From the NCBI RefSeq assembly GCF_020520425.1, contig NC_079491.1, positions 97,371,152-97,435,151 on the forward strand: DNA of 64,000 nt, written 5' to 3'. The position numbers were made by a program, and so were the translations under genes. Below, in pieces: positions 46,701-55,170 of this stretch. The stretch is from Spinacia oleracea. Its lineage: Eukaryota; Streptophyta; Magnoliopsida; Caryophyllales; Amaranthaceae. Below the pieces are notes generated by a model. That model was not told where the DNA came from, did not search any database, and was given only the letters and a program-made list of their open reading frames with translations. Position 1 is the first letter of the stretch; each line of letters begins with the position of its first letter.

Positions 46701-47093
46701 ACTACTAGTACTCAGATGGTTCAACTCATCCCACAAAGCTTGCCTATGCCCTACACTATGCAAGCCATAAACAGCAGTAAAGAAAGAAGAAAATCTATGG
46801 TCCTTAGTGTGGATCCAACAATGAACATTTTGAGAGGAACTACTAAGAATCTGTAAGTCCACATCAGCAGTCCTCCAACCAACCCATATTCTACCTTTTG
46901 GAGAGTGAGGATAGTTGCAGAACCAAGTCCAAACCCCCCCAAATCTCTTCTGAACCTTCTCCTTATTTCCAAGCCTTACTCTTGTTTCTAATAAAGCTAC
47001 TACATGAATACTATGATTATTAAGGAACCTCCTAACTTCATTAGCTTTGAGAGGCTCATTAAGCCCTCTTATGTTCCAAGTACAGATATTCAT
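43740..47093 (-). CDS. LINE ORF2: endonuclease and reverse transcriptase, 1117 aa
   Basis: It performs target-primed reverse transcription: the endonuclease nicks DNA and the reverse transcriptase copies LINE RNA from the nick. The N-terminal endonuclease (about residues 1-225) shows CTWNIRGLNEP, catalytic Glu36 in LLETRVR, the VAGDFNSIL motif and SDHSPIIIP. Reverse transcriptase (about 450-740) shows KAPGLDGFNSFFFKKSW, YQAGFVPGRNISDN, MVKVDLRKAYDSVEW, KKGLRQGDPLSPFLFAICME and MFADDLLLFA with the FADD pair near residue 691. The C-terminal region (about 960-1030) carries a plant LINE zinc-finger-like segment (CSLCGVDPESVQHLFFQCSY). No RNase H domain is seen. The ATG overlaps the ORF1 stop as ATGA, which implies coupled re-initiation. 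All catalytic residues I can check are present. Expression in this location is unknown. Confidence 0.93.
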   Translation of the reverse strand: MNICTWNIRGLNEPLKANEVRRFLNNHSIHVVALLETRVRLGNKEKVQKRFGGVWTWFCNYPHSPKGRIWVGWRTADVDLQILSSSSQNVHCWIHTKDHRFSSFFTAVYGLHSVGHRQALWDELNHLSTSSSASPWLVAGDFNSILYSGDRINGNAVSNAETRDFNQCISDCDLNELHSTGWFFSWSSKGTDDPRVWSRIDRAFGNMKWMDSFSELSTKYLNPSLSDHSPIIIPCITNPSSGGRPFKFLNYLADHSSFESIMGECWNREDRGRPMAQIWFKLNRVKHKLKVLHKEEFSHTAEKIEYYRSELDNLQTQMRSDNSPHLLSTEKELICNLRKWLAIEEQALKQKSRVQWVKVGDSNHQFFYSAMKERFCINKVHLLHGDGGVEITDLTEIQSKIIDFYKQLLGSAASSLPGLDVPTIRNGNVLSSDSRALLCLPVTVGEIDDALASIDSSKAPGLDGFNSFFFKKSWPIIKHDIYRAVMDFFNSGFLYGKFNCTAVTLVPKVPCPTSVTQFRPIACCSTMYKIISKILTARLQRVVSEVVSEYQAGFVPGRNISDNIIIATELIRGYNRAHMSPRCMVKVDLRKAYDSVEWPFLFMVLQELGFPGQFIQWVHSCVTSVNYSILVSGKPMLPFPAKKGLRQGDPLSPFLFAICMEYLSRCMKNLAINPDFNYHPKCEKIKLTHLMFADDLLLFARGDIISLQLMFKAFSCFSQASGLEANMEKTEIYFSGVPQWEQDAIMVSLGISKGSLPFKYLGVPLSSAKLTINQCKPLIDKFYSRVSSWVAKKLSYAGRLQLVKVILFSLQTYWSQIFMLPKKVLREIERICRTYLWTGDTKTSRKAPIAWDSVCKPRVAGGQNVKNFYLWNKAAILKLLWALAFKPDALWVKWVNAYYIKGKDLFTMALPGSASWVLKKIWGCRDLLDRDPMCKQLFFATGGYSIKKMYLCLLGQFPKVQWRRVVCNNFASPKSLFILWLAVHGRLSTKDRLMQWGIATDGVCSLCGVDPESVQHLFFQCSYARQVWQKFLQILNINRSSQAFDQELQFAMRMSKKCTAVSKLLLAGFAEAVYCLWIQRNQRVFAGHVQSAEQIVKEIVFKVACRCRDSDIALLLY

Positions 47094-48526
47094 GGATTAG
47101 GAGGATCTTTTCCAAAACCAACTACCCCATTCCCAACATTCTCATCTCCCTCACAATCAGATAAGTCCTCATCAGACTCTTGTTCCAACACAGCAAAAGA
47201 GTTCTCTACTCCCACAGCTGTACCACCTCCCTTACTCTGAGTCTTCCTGGTAACAACCTTCCATCCAGTGTTTGAGTCTGGAGTAGGAAGACCTTGATTA
47301 CAAGGAGTGACAACTTGAGCAGCAGCAGTAACAGGGTTCACTGGTTGAACCTTCTTTTGCACCCAAACTCTCTTTGGTTTCACAACCTGCTTTGGTTTCA
47401 CAGGAGCTGTCTTAGCACAGTCATGCCCCACCTTGTTGCAGGATTTACAAAAGGGGGGAGTCCAATCATAAACAACCTGTTGTTTCATCAGTTTACCTAG
47501 CTCATCTTCTATCCAGACACAATCAGGCAATGCCAAAGTGACATCCATTTCGATTAAAACCCTGGCAAAAGAGATTCTGTCCTGTCTAGTTGTGCAAGCA
47601 TCAGCAAATAAAGGAACACCCAAGCTGCTACCTATCCTACTCACCGAGTCAGAACTCCAACAATTGAGAGGAAGATTAGGGAACTTCACCCAAATGGGAA
47701 TCACCCTAAGAATTTCTTCACAGAAATCAAAGTTTGCCTTCCATGGCTTAATAATCATGGCCTTGCCAAAGAAAAGGTGAGGACCATCTGCTAACACTGC
47801 ATTCTTATCATCCATAGACATGAATTTCACCACAAAATATCCATCGTCATGAAGAAAAATCTTAGGCATGCTCACATAGGACCAATTTGCAGCAACATAC
47901 TTAGACAAAGAAGCTATAGTAGGGGTATATCCTACAACATACAACACAATAGATTGCTGCCAGTGCTCATTCAATTTATCCAATTCTGAGGGTTGCAACT
48001 TAATCACTTTCTTTCCATCCTTAATAACAGGAGCAATAAAAGAGAGAGGAACTCCTTTACCTGCAAGTTTCGACCCTGCAACAACAGAGGACCACGACGT
48101 AGGCTTCTCAGGTTGTTCCATCTCCAATCTCCGATTAACTGGAGCATGCTGACCAGAAGCTCTCTGATACTCCGCAATCACCTCAAGCAACTCACGAGTG
48201 ACAGGTCCAGTACTTGGATGAGGAAGGAATTTTGGATCTATATTAGAGGTATCAACAATCTCCTCCCCTCTAGCTTGATTCTCAATACTACGTTCAAGAG
48301 AAAGAGCTACTCTCCTTATGCGTGCCGCTGTTGTCTCCTGTAACATCTCCATAGAAGAAGCAGCTTGAAATCCAGTTGAAGGGGGAAACCCAGAATTCAA
48401 CCCAGAGGTCGAGTTCAGACCCCCAACCCCTCTCATGGCATTATTCGACCGATTTTGATTACCAGAAGAAGATGGCAAACCTTCCTGATTAGTTTTGTTA
48501 GAGTGAAGCTTCTTCCTCCCTCCCAT
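47090..48526 (-). CDS. LINE ORF1: nucleic-acid-binding protein, 478 aa
   Basis: This is the probable RNA-binding partner of ORF2. The N terminus is basic and low-complexity. The central block (about residues 145-300) contains GSKLAGKGVPLSFIAP, QSIVLYVVGYTPTIASLS and FLHDDGYFVVKF, followed by IPIWVKFPNLPLNCWSSDSV, the pattern of the plant DUF4283-type ORF1 domain. A zinc-knuckle-like segment (FCKSCNKVGHDCAK, near residue 357) lacks the canonical last spacing. The C terminus is acidic. The start is set by the ATG 5 bp inside the LINE; the stop TGA shares ATGA with the ORF2 start. It is clearly related to the decayed ORF1 at 25673-27247. Confidence 0.9.
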   Translation of the reverse strand: MGGRKKLHSNKTNQEGLPSSSGNQNRSNNAMRGVGGLNSTSGLNSGFPPSTGFQAASSMEMLQETTAARIRRVALSLERSIENQARGEEIVDTSNIDPKFLPHPSTGPVTRELLEVIAEYQRASGQHAPVNRRLEMEQPEKPTSWSSVVAGSKLAGKGVPLSFIAPVIKDGKKVIKLQPSELDKLNEHWQQSIVLYVVGYTPTIASLSKYVAANWSYVSMPKIFLHDDGYFVVKFMSMDDKNAVLADGPHLFFGKAMIIKPWKANFDFCEEILRVIPIWVKFPNLPLNCWSSDSVSRIGSSLGVPLFADACTTRQDRISFARVLIEMDVTLALPDCVWIEDELGKLMKQQVVYDWTPPFCKSCNKVGHDCAKTAPVKPKQVVKPKRVWVQKKVQPVNPVTAAAQVVTPCNQGLPTPDSNTGWKVVTRKTQSKGGGTAVGVENSFAVLEQESDEDLSDCEGDENVGNGVVGFGKDPPNP

Positions 48527-48531
48527 TAATG

Positions 48532-48544
48532 TAGGATACTAATT
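48532..48544. repeat. LINE target-site duplication, right copy
   Basis: TAGGATACTAATT, exact match to 43581-43593. Confidence 0.9.
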
Positions 48545-49517
48545 AATTTAATTAGAATCCTGCTAGGACTCTATTTAAATAAACTTTATCTAATAGGTTT
48601 ATGATTTAATCTTTTATCGAATCCCGATAGTTTTAGGATTCGCACACGAGCATCGCACGAGCACCGTACACCCGCGCAGGCCTTGCGGCCCACGCTGAGC
48701 GCACAGCGCTCGGCCCATGCTGTTCTCCGCGCGCGCCCATGGCTTCGGCTGGGCCTGGCTTGCGCTGGGCCTGGTCGAGGCTTTGGCGTGTGTTGGTGAT
48801 GTGTGTGGTTTGCTGGGCGATGGCCTGGCTTCGTGCTGGGCCTTCGTCTAGCGAGCCTCGTCCGATGCTAATTCGTACGATACGCTTCCGATTAAATTCC
48901 CGATTTCGGAATTCATTTCCGATACGAACAATATTTAATATTTCCGATTCCGGAATTAATTTCCGTTTCGATCAAATATTTAATATTTCCGTTTCCGGAA
49001 TTATTTTCCGATTCCGAGAATATTTCCGATTCTGACAATATTTCCGTTTCCGGGAATATTTCCGATTCCGGCAATATTTCCATTTCCGATAATATTTTCC
49101 GATACGTACCATGTTTCCGTTTCCGGCAACATCTACGACTTGGATAATATTTATATTTACGATACGATCCATATTTCCGTTTCCGGCAATATCATCGTTT
49201 TCGGAGTATTCACTTGCTTGTGACGATCTCAGCTCCCACTGAAACCAAGATCCGTCGATTCTGAATATCCATAGATAGAGTATTTAATGCCATTAAATAC
49301 TTGATCCGTTTATGTACTATTTGTGTGACCCTATGGGTTCAGTCAAGAGTAAGTTGTGGATTAATATCATTAATTCCACTTGAACTGAAGCGGCCTCTAG
49401 CTAGGCATTCAGCTCACTTGATCTCACTGAATTTATTAACTTGTTAATTAATACTGAACCGCATTTATTAGACTTATCATTGAATGCATACTTGGACCAA
49501 GGGCATTATTTCCTTCA

Positions 49518-49522
49518 TGTAA
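49518..49522. repeat. Target-site duplication of the Copia element, right copy
   Basis: TGTAA, matching 32487-32491. NUMT sequence resumes immediately after. Confidence 0.85.
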
Positions 49523-50680
49523 ACCCCCCTTCACCCCCACCCCCTAAAGTGTTAAAGAGGGGCTCTTTGGGGTCTCATTTTCTTTCTATCTCACAAGACA
49601 AAGAAATAGGAAGGGATGGTTCTTTCATTGCATTGATAGAAGTCTAACTAGAAAAAGATCTCTCTATTACTTTGAGAATCAAATCGTTGGTTTGACCGAC
49701 GAACTACGTGGGAAAATGGACCTTCTTTCTTTTATTTTCAGCAAGCAAGTATTGGAAGTGTCTTCTAATCGACCTGAACAACATATACGCCTTTTATTGA
49801 TTATTTTTCATTTTTTGAATGAACAATTCATAGTTGCGAATTGCCCTGTAGACCCGTCGGTAAGGAATGCTTTGACGGACTTTGTTTATCATATATAATG
49901 AGCTAAAGTGGCTGGCGAAAGGGGAGTACCCTGGGGATAAAAAAGAACTCCCCTTAAGCGGTTCAATTCCTCTAAAAAGCGTATTGGACGAATTCCGTCG
50001 ATAATAAGGTATGTAGTCGCTAAAGCGAAGCTTTTGGGAAGCCTCGATCTTTTTTTCGACCTCCGCCTGTTGATAGACGAGATCAACGAGAGTCTTAAGG
50101 GGAAACTGCTGCACGAAAGAATGCGGAGCTAGCCTATTATATTAGAAAGTTGAGCTCGTCTAAGGTCATCGCTCAGCAAGGGCTGCTCCAATACAGGAAT
50201 GTCCGGAACAAAAACAACAGGATCTTGCCCCACTCTATAGGGCTCGTTGACTTGAGCTTGGATAAGCTGCCTCAACTCTGCGGGGTCATAAGAGGACCCG
50301 CGCGGATCGGCGAAAGCTACATTAGAAATTACACTAATTAACAGCAAGAGCACCGGGGAATATAATTCAAGAGTTATTTGGGGAAAAAAAAAGTACCCTG
50401 TGGTAATACCTCAAATAAGTCAAAAGTCAAAGAAACAAGAAGGTGACCAATAGAAAATCATTCTGATGGTCATATTTTGAAACTCCCTTGGCTGTGTAGA
50501 ACATGGATTAGCATTATGTCATTCTTACAAGTGATCACCCATCCAGGATTGGAAGAAGTGCTATATGAATACCAATATGAAACTTCATACACCTTAAAGT
50601 TCATAGGACGAAAAGAGATTTTTGAGGCCCTTATACTCATTATGTCTAGCATTGAATAGGCTGGGTATGCACCCTATCAA
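49523..50680. other. NUMT part B: mitochondrial spacer with unrecognised frames
   Basis: This continues the mitochondrial DNA upstream of cox3. Frames include 49692-49898 on plus and 50353-50129 and 50114-49794 on minus. The last two follow each other on one strand and may be pieces of one decayed mitochondrial ORF (FADPRGSSYDPAELRQLI in the first, PLKTLVDLVYQQAEVEKK in the second). I do not recognise a family. A repeat copy lies at 50011-50038. Confidence 0.4.
50011..50038 (-). repeat. Single palindromic repeat copy
   Basis: ATGTAGTCGCTAAAGCGAAG then CTTTTGGG, minus orientation. Confidence 0.7.
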
Positions 50681-50864
50681 TATCTCAAATCAATAATGGG
50701 TTCTATTTGGTAACTAAATGGACATTTGAATCAAACCGAACTAGAACTAATTGTCAGACTATTGTTCTCTTCTTTCCTAAAAGGCATAGAGTAAGACATG
50801 GATTTATCAAAACGATAAATTCTTTTGATTGTATGATGGACTCCCCTGAAAAACATTGGCGCAC

Positions 50865-50903
50865 GTGTAAACGAGGTGCTCTACCTAACCGAGTTATAGC
50901 CCT
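50865..50903 (-). pseudogene. trnV: trnV-UAC exon 1 (plastid origin, partial)
   Basis: The minus strand reads AGGGCTATAACTCGGTTAGG then TAGAGCACCTCGTTTACAC, followed by GTGCG, the group II intron 5' end. The second exon is absent, so no mature tRNA can be made. Confidence 0.82.
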
Positions 50904-51082
50904 TGTGTTTATGCTACATATTTTAGTATGTAGATAATTTCTTGTCAAAATAATTATTCCACGATCCACCATCATAGCTCTTTTATCTGTTTGATTTATA
51001 TTGCTTATATATAATATTTGATTTATAATCAATCTATGGGATGGTTATATTTAGTCCTCTTTGTAATTTGTAATGATAAAAG

Positions 51083-51125
51083 ACCTACTTAACTTAGCGG
51101 TTAGAGTATTGCTTTCATACGGCGG

Positions 51126-51155
<30 letters not shown>
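51083..51155 (+). tRNA. trnM: tRNA-Met(CAU), plastid-type elongator
   Basis: This 73-nt cloverleaf has acceptor ACCTACT pairing with AGTAGGT and discriminator A. The anticodon loop TTTCATAC carries CAU. The T arm is ATTGG-TTCAAAT-CCAAT. It is nearly identical to plastid trnM-CAU, which many angiosperm mitochondrial genomes carry and use. The tRNA looks intact. A strong inverted repeat (AACTTATTAGAT with its complement) follows at 51157-51199 and could stabilise a 3' end. Confidence 0.9.
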
Positions 51156-51159
<4 letters not shown>

Positions 51160-51200
51160 TTATTAGATACCCACGACTCTGGCATCTAATAAGTTTTAAC

Positions 51201-51732
51201 TTTCTGGCAATTCGCCTCTTTCGGGATCTTCTATGACTCTATTAGCTTCTTTCTTCCAACGTCCAACGGAGGTCACTTCGCTCGCCTAAGAAGGAGCTGT
51301 GGGACTTTTTGGATCAATTGCTGAGGAGCAGACGATCTTGGCTTAGAGACATGCGCCTTTTAGCTTGTTATCGCTTTTTAGGTTCTTGCTCTGGTTTCAG
51401 GGAATCCCTCACCCAGTTCCATATGGTTCCGAAGGAAATCCTAGGGCATTAACCTTTCTGGGAAGCCGGTCCCTTTACATAGCCATAATAGGAAGTTTTT
51501 TTGAAGTATCTGCAATTGAATCGGCTGCTAGAGAATAGGCCGCTAGGGGTACAGATTTGCTAACTGTTCAATTAACCCTTTACTCACTTAATACTAAAGA
51601 TATCCTACAAAAGAAAATTGAAGCTACCCTCCAAAAGCTTCGCTTAAGCTCAAAAGCTCGAAGAGCTTTAGGTTGTTTACATGCTTAAGCTTCGCATAAG
51701 CGATTTCATACCAAAAGCTCCAAGAGATTTAG
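51201..51732. other. Spacer with a repeat cluster
   Basis: No recognised gene; it ends in the compound repeat at 51631-51743. Confidence 0.4.
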
Positions 51733-51743
51733 CTACTTCATAC
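51631..51743 (+). repeat. Compound palindromic repeat cluster
   Basis: CCAAAAGCTTCGCTTAAGCTC, a GCTCGAAGAGCTTTAGG hairpin, the GTTGTTTACATGC link, an AAGCTTCGCATAAGCG copy and a CCAAAAGCTCCAAGAG copy. These are the same modules in the same order as at 634-753 and 4025-4126. Confidence 0.7.
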
Positions 51744-52213
51744 GAATCCTTTTATATATTTTACCTTCTGCCCCATTCGCAACAAGATCCCGAATATAGT
51801 CATTGAGCTTTTGGGTTCGGTAAGGTGGGTTCTTGGACATAGTGTCGGTAAAAAAGACATCCACCTCCCTCCGAATCTCCAAGAGCGTCAAAGATTTAGT
51901 GGGCTGGCAATCAAAAACTAGTTGGGCTATCTCCTCCTGCTTTATCTTATCATTCTTATACTGGAGGCCTAGTGTTTTAACTTGCCTCAAGTCCTTCATT
52001 TTCTTCTGGTTCGGGTTGATCGCATGTCATAGGAATAACCGGATTCTCTCTCTGGGGTCCTGGTAGGTGGTTAATCCTGCCAGAGGACGAAGAAGAACCA
52101 AAATATGGATCGGTGATGTCTTCAATCCCCCCTACGAGTATATAGCCCAGCTGAAGTGTTAGTCTATATCCTATCAGATATATCACCGCAGATAGGACAA
52201 CCTGGAGGCTCAC
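51733..52213 (-). pseudogene. Unrecognised mitochondrial-type ORF, frameshifted
   Basis: Two minus-strand frames, 52213-51977 (MSLQVVLSAVIYLIGYRL at the N terminus, hydrophobic, then IPMTCDQPEPEENEGLEAS) and 51999-51733 (KDLRQVKTLGLQYKNDKI, QEEIAQLVFDCQPTKSLTL, MSKNPPYRTQKLND), overlap by about 20 bp. They read as one protein of roughly 155 residues broken by a frameshift near 51985. It would have an N-terminal membrane segment and a soluble helical tail. I do not recognise a function. It resembles the hypothetical ORFs common in angiosperm mitochondrial genomes. Confidence 0.4.
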
Positions 52214-52424
52214 GGGGAGCCTCTTAAACCCACAATAGAGAACAAGTAACGCATAGTATAAACAGGAAATTATACTTTAGAATAAAGCAGCTCTGGCTGA
52301 AGCAATTGTAGTAGCTCCGGCACCTATTGATTTTGCACCTTCTAACATAACAGACTAGAGAATTTCTTTTCCTAACGCTTTTTCATTCACGATTTTATGT
52401 TCATCATTTCTTCTTTCGCACCTT

Positions 52425-52454
52425 CCAAAAGCTTCGCTTAAGCGACTTCATACC
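52425..52454 (+). repeat. Single palindromic repeat copy
   Basis: CCAAAAGCTTCGCTTAAGCG then ACTTCATACC, the consensus unit. Confidence 0.75.
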
Positions 52455-52477
52455 TTATACTCCATATCTAAATTTGA

Positions 52478-53181
52478 GTGAGGGAAAGACAGGGGTTTGG
52501 TTATCGTCAACGAGCCTCCCAGAAAAAGCTTAGAGATAAGTGCAAGTGTATTTCGCTTGCTGAAAGGTACGCACCTGTTATGTTCACCATTCCTAGGGAT
52601 GCTGGCTTCAGGTGGTTACCTCAATGGTTGTCTTCTCCTGTTAAGAGTGTGACTTCTGTCAAGAGTTGTAAGTTACGGACCCCCCTATTCCGCATGGAGT
52701 GGGATATATTCCCTCTATGCGTGTGGGATCGAGCCATCTTTTAGTTTAGGTATGAATCCAATTTATATCTCGCCTTTGGCCATTTAAGCATGAATTAGTC
52801 GAGTGGGCAGTCAACTTCTTAACTCCAATGTTCGCTTTTTTCTTATTTCCTCGTATCATCTACCCGGTGAGATGGATCCTGGCGATGTAAAATTTACATG
52901 GTCAATGTATTCTCAGGTTACAAACCGGGAATCAGTTTACTGTCGTGCAGCTGCTGCTCAAGCAGGCATTTTCGAGTCTAAAATCCTGTAGGAAAGTAGC
53001 CGACGAGATCAAAGGGTTATCCGATGATCAGTTGTTGAGTCGATTCCCATTGGGAAGACTGGGCTTTAAGGATGGGGGGTCTGGTAAGCTAAGGTATCTC
53101 CCGAACGCATTCAAGCAAGCTCTTACGCGTCCGGCCCATGATTGGTGTATGGCCGGTTTAAGGCGTATACCCACGGCCTAA
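52478..53181 (+). pseudogene. Possible mitovirus RNA polymerase-like relic
   Basis: Frames 52478-52744, 52803-52991 and 52945-53181 run in series on the plus strand. The last ends with LGRLGFKDGGSGKLRYL, followed by LTRPAHDWCMAGLRRIP and then a stop. A G-[KR]-[LV]-R motif followed about 20 residues later by a P-x-H-D helix and an LRRIP segment is the pattern I associate with the N-terminal part of mitovirus RNA-dependent RNA polymerases. Catalytic motifs, including GDD, are absent. Mitoviruses replicate in mitochondria, and fragments of them are known in plant mitochondrial DNA, which fits the location. The first frame is not recognisable. The assignment rests on one short stretch, and it is not functional in any case. 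Confidence 0.38.
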
Positions 53182-54106
53182 TAAATAGATAGAAAGCGGA
53201 ACTTTTCACCAAACTATGTAGTCGCTTATTAGAAGCTTTTGTTGACTTGCTTAAGCGAAGCTTATGGACAGAACTTTGGAACTTTTAGAATATCGGCTTT
53301 GTTGCTTGCTCTTCACACGCCGCTGCTTTGTTAACAACAACCAGCCAAGCCGTTGAGACTCTCTTTCTCAAGCCAGCAGAGAGGGAGAAAAGTGTTCAAG
53401 ATCGATTGCTAAAAGGTGCGCATTGAATGGCTCCCCTTAACTGGAGGACATTCATATTCAATTGTTCCTGAGCTTGCTAAAGGGTCAAGTTCAAAAAGGA
53501 AATCCTGGCGCACTATTAAGCGTTGCGGGTGAGCAACCCATCATTGAAAGGTCAAAAAGGGCTTTTTTTCTTGTTTATCTTGTGATTGAAGCCTCTTCGT
53601 CTTTCGATCGCATGGGCATGACGAACTAAAGTAACCTATGTCGTCAGTTCTCTTTCTGTTTTTACGAATCCCAATGGAAAGAAGCCCTCGCTAAGGCGGG
53701 ATGGATTGCAGCTCGGTTGAGCAGCCGGGATTGGGGGCAGGGAAGGAATAGACCAAATTCTAGAGCTTTAAGCTAGCTTTGAAACAAACGAGGCAGATAC
53801 ACGAAGTTAGATCAAAAGCAAGCGAGCAAGGTGGGTGGGAATAGATTGTAAGTTGTACTAATTCTTTTGCCATGGGATGGGGTAAGGGCAGCTAAAGTAA
53901 GCTATTCAGAAAGCTGGCTATTCGACCGTGTTAAATCAGTTTCTAGTTCATAGATAGGGCTCCTGAGCTCCGAGGGAACGAACCGTGTTCAGAACCAAGC
54001 GATCGGATGAGTATAGGAAGGGCGATTAATCAACTTGTTCAGGGCTTTGACTAGGGCCGATATATGGGAATTTTTGACTTAGGGTCTAACAAAAGAAGAA
54101 AGAACT
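53182..54106. other. Spacer with one repeat locus
   Basis: No recognised gene. The repeat copy at 53216-53268 is the last member of the palindromic family before the nuclear transposons begin. Confidence 0.4.
53216..53268. repeat. Pair of palindromic repeats
   Basis: ATGTAGTCGCTTATTAGAAGC (diverged centre) followed by CTTAAGCGAAGCTTATGG. Confidence 0.65.
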
Positions 54107-54454
54107 ATGCCACGTAGACGGGCGGAAATCTCCTTTGGAAGGTTCGAGAACTCCACTCTAGGGCGATTCCAACCTCGAACATCGGGTTTCCTCTCTTTAT
54201 TCAATAGAACAGTGGCCAATCTAGAGAAATCATCAATAGGTCTTCGACCTACCCCTATAGAGAAGATCTATATATCAAAGATCTTCAAATCCCTCTACAA
54301 CGGGAAAGCAGTTCCACCTAGGACTGCCGAAAGCATGGACAGAAACTCCTACTGGCATTCCTCGTTACTTAAATTAAACGCAATCCTAACTGTTGTTCTA
54401 CTTGATATTTTTTTTATACAGAACGGAGAAAGAGAGTGGAGTTCGGTTTCCTAA
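54107..54454 (+). CDS. Unrecognised ORF, 115 aa
   Basis: Starts MPRRRAEISFGRFENSTLGR: basic N terminus, then a middle part containing SLYNGKAVPPRTAESM and a hydrophobic C-terminal segment (ILTVVLLDIFFI). I recognise no family and cannot tell whether it is a mitochondrial hypothetical ORF or chance. The flanks are NUMT-like. Confidence 0.25.
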   Translation: MPRRRAEISFGRFENSTLGRFQPRTSGFLSLFNRTVANLEKSSIGLRPTPIEKIYISKIFKSLYNGKAVPPRTAESMDRNSYWHSSLLKLNAILTVVLLDIFFIQNGEREWSSVS

Positions 54455-54817
54455 ATAGAAATGGAAGTAGAAGAGGCCCCTTTATTCTATCTTTAGTCGA
54501 CACCCGCCGAAGCATAGTAGTATCCAGTATATGGATTGAAAAGAATAGTTAGTAACTAGAAACCAAAGGAACGGAAGGCTGTCTGCTTGCACCTGTCAAG
54601 TTAAAGGATCTTTTTTCTTAGCCTCCCTGAAATTCCGATTGTTCAGAGAATCAGATCGGTTCTATTAAATACAAGTCGTATTGATGACCAAGAAAACTCT
54701 GGAGAAGAAGAAAGCTTCAACGCTCCCCAAGACAACAGAGCCATCATTGTGGATAGGGTAAAAAGCATCCAACGCAAAGCGGCCTTTCATTCCGTTGTTT
54801 CTTCGTGGCACACCCTC

Positions 54818-54910
54818 CCCGCAAGCTCTTTCTATGAAGCCCAAACGGGAGAGTTTCTCCTGGAAGCGGAAGAACTTTTGAAATTGCGCGAAACCTCACA
54901 AAGGTTTATG
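54818..54910 (+). pseudogene. clpP: Plastid clpP fragment
   Basis: Translation gives [13 protein letters not shown], then [12 protein letters not shown], matching the C-terminal half of the plastid ClpP protease subunit just after its catalytic histidine region. A small deletion follows (CACAAAGGTTTATG), then similarity ends. It is isolated from any other clpP sequence and lies about 260 bp before a petA piece, so the two were joined by recombination rather than taken as one plastid block. Confidence 0.75.
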
Positions 54911-55170
54911 GGTATACGGATATAAATCCAATTCAAATTTCTAATTCGAATGTTTGTTGCTTTGTACATAAAAATAATCAAAGCATTACAAATTGCACCC
55001 CCTCTTTACTATTTCTACCCGTCTCAGGCGGGGAGTTCCTCCGATATTCTAGTAATATTTTTTATTAAATTCAGTTTTCAGTTAACGTAAATAGCAGAAT
55101 CGTGGATAGGGAACTTTACTAGCAACCTACCCAATTTATTGTATAAATTTTCGGAATCAATGGTTGGACT

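Larger units (their letters stand above)
43594..48531 (-). mobile_element. Coding-intact L1-type LINE inside the Copia 5' LTR
   Basis: A 4938-bp non-LTR retrotransposon on the minus strand, flanked by an exact 13-bp duplication. Its 3' end is a short poly(A) tract (T run at 43598-43605 on plus) preceded by TTTGCC. Both ORFs are uninterrupted. The 5' end lies only 5 bp before the ORF1 start codon, so there is essentially no 5' UTR: either slightly 5'-truncated or a family with a minimal leader. It is the youngest datable event here, being inserted in an LTR that itself sits in the NUMT. Confidence 0.95.
32492..49517 (-). mobile_element. Ty1/Copia-type LTR retrotransposon with nested insertions
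   Basis: The element is on the minus strand. Its 5' LTR is the right-hand copy (43190-49517, interrupted by a LINE) and its 3' LTR is 32492-33868. The LTR starts TGAAGGAAATAATGCCC and ends CCTAACA (CCTAAAA in the 3' copy). A PBS resembling the initiator-Met tRNA 3' end adjoins the 5' LTR, and a purine-rich tract adjoins the 3' LTR. TGTAA duplications flank it. The internal region is about 9.3 kb, or about 7.4 kb without nested insertions. A reverse transcriptase remnant at 36041-36319 assigns it to Copia. No long coding frame survives, so this copy could only have moved with proteins supplied in trans or has decayed since. By eye the LTRs differ at about 25 of 1377 positions. Confidence 0.92.
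43190..49517 (-). repeat. 5' LTR of the Copia element, split by a LINE
   Basis: The two parts 43190-43593 and 48545-49517 add up to 1377 bp, exactly the length of the other LTR. The interruption is the LINE plus one copy of its 13-bp target duplication. Confidence 0.92.
50700..51200. other. Plastid-derived segment (trnV intron, trnV exon 1, trnM)
   Basis: Plastid order is preserved: trnV-UAC on the minus strand, then trnM-CAU on the plus strand about 180 bp away. Plant mitochondrial genomes commonly carry this type of plastid insert, so it most likely reached the nucleus inside the NUMT. The left edge is not certain. Confidence 0.75.

Noticed and set aside
634-53268. Repeat clusters as a CRISPR array
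   Set aside because: Spacing is irregular over tens of kilobases, orientation is mixed, and there are no cas genes; the host is a plant.
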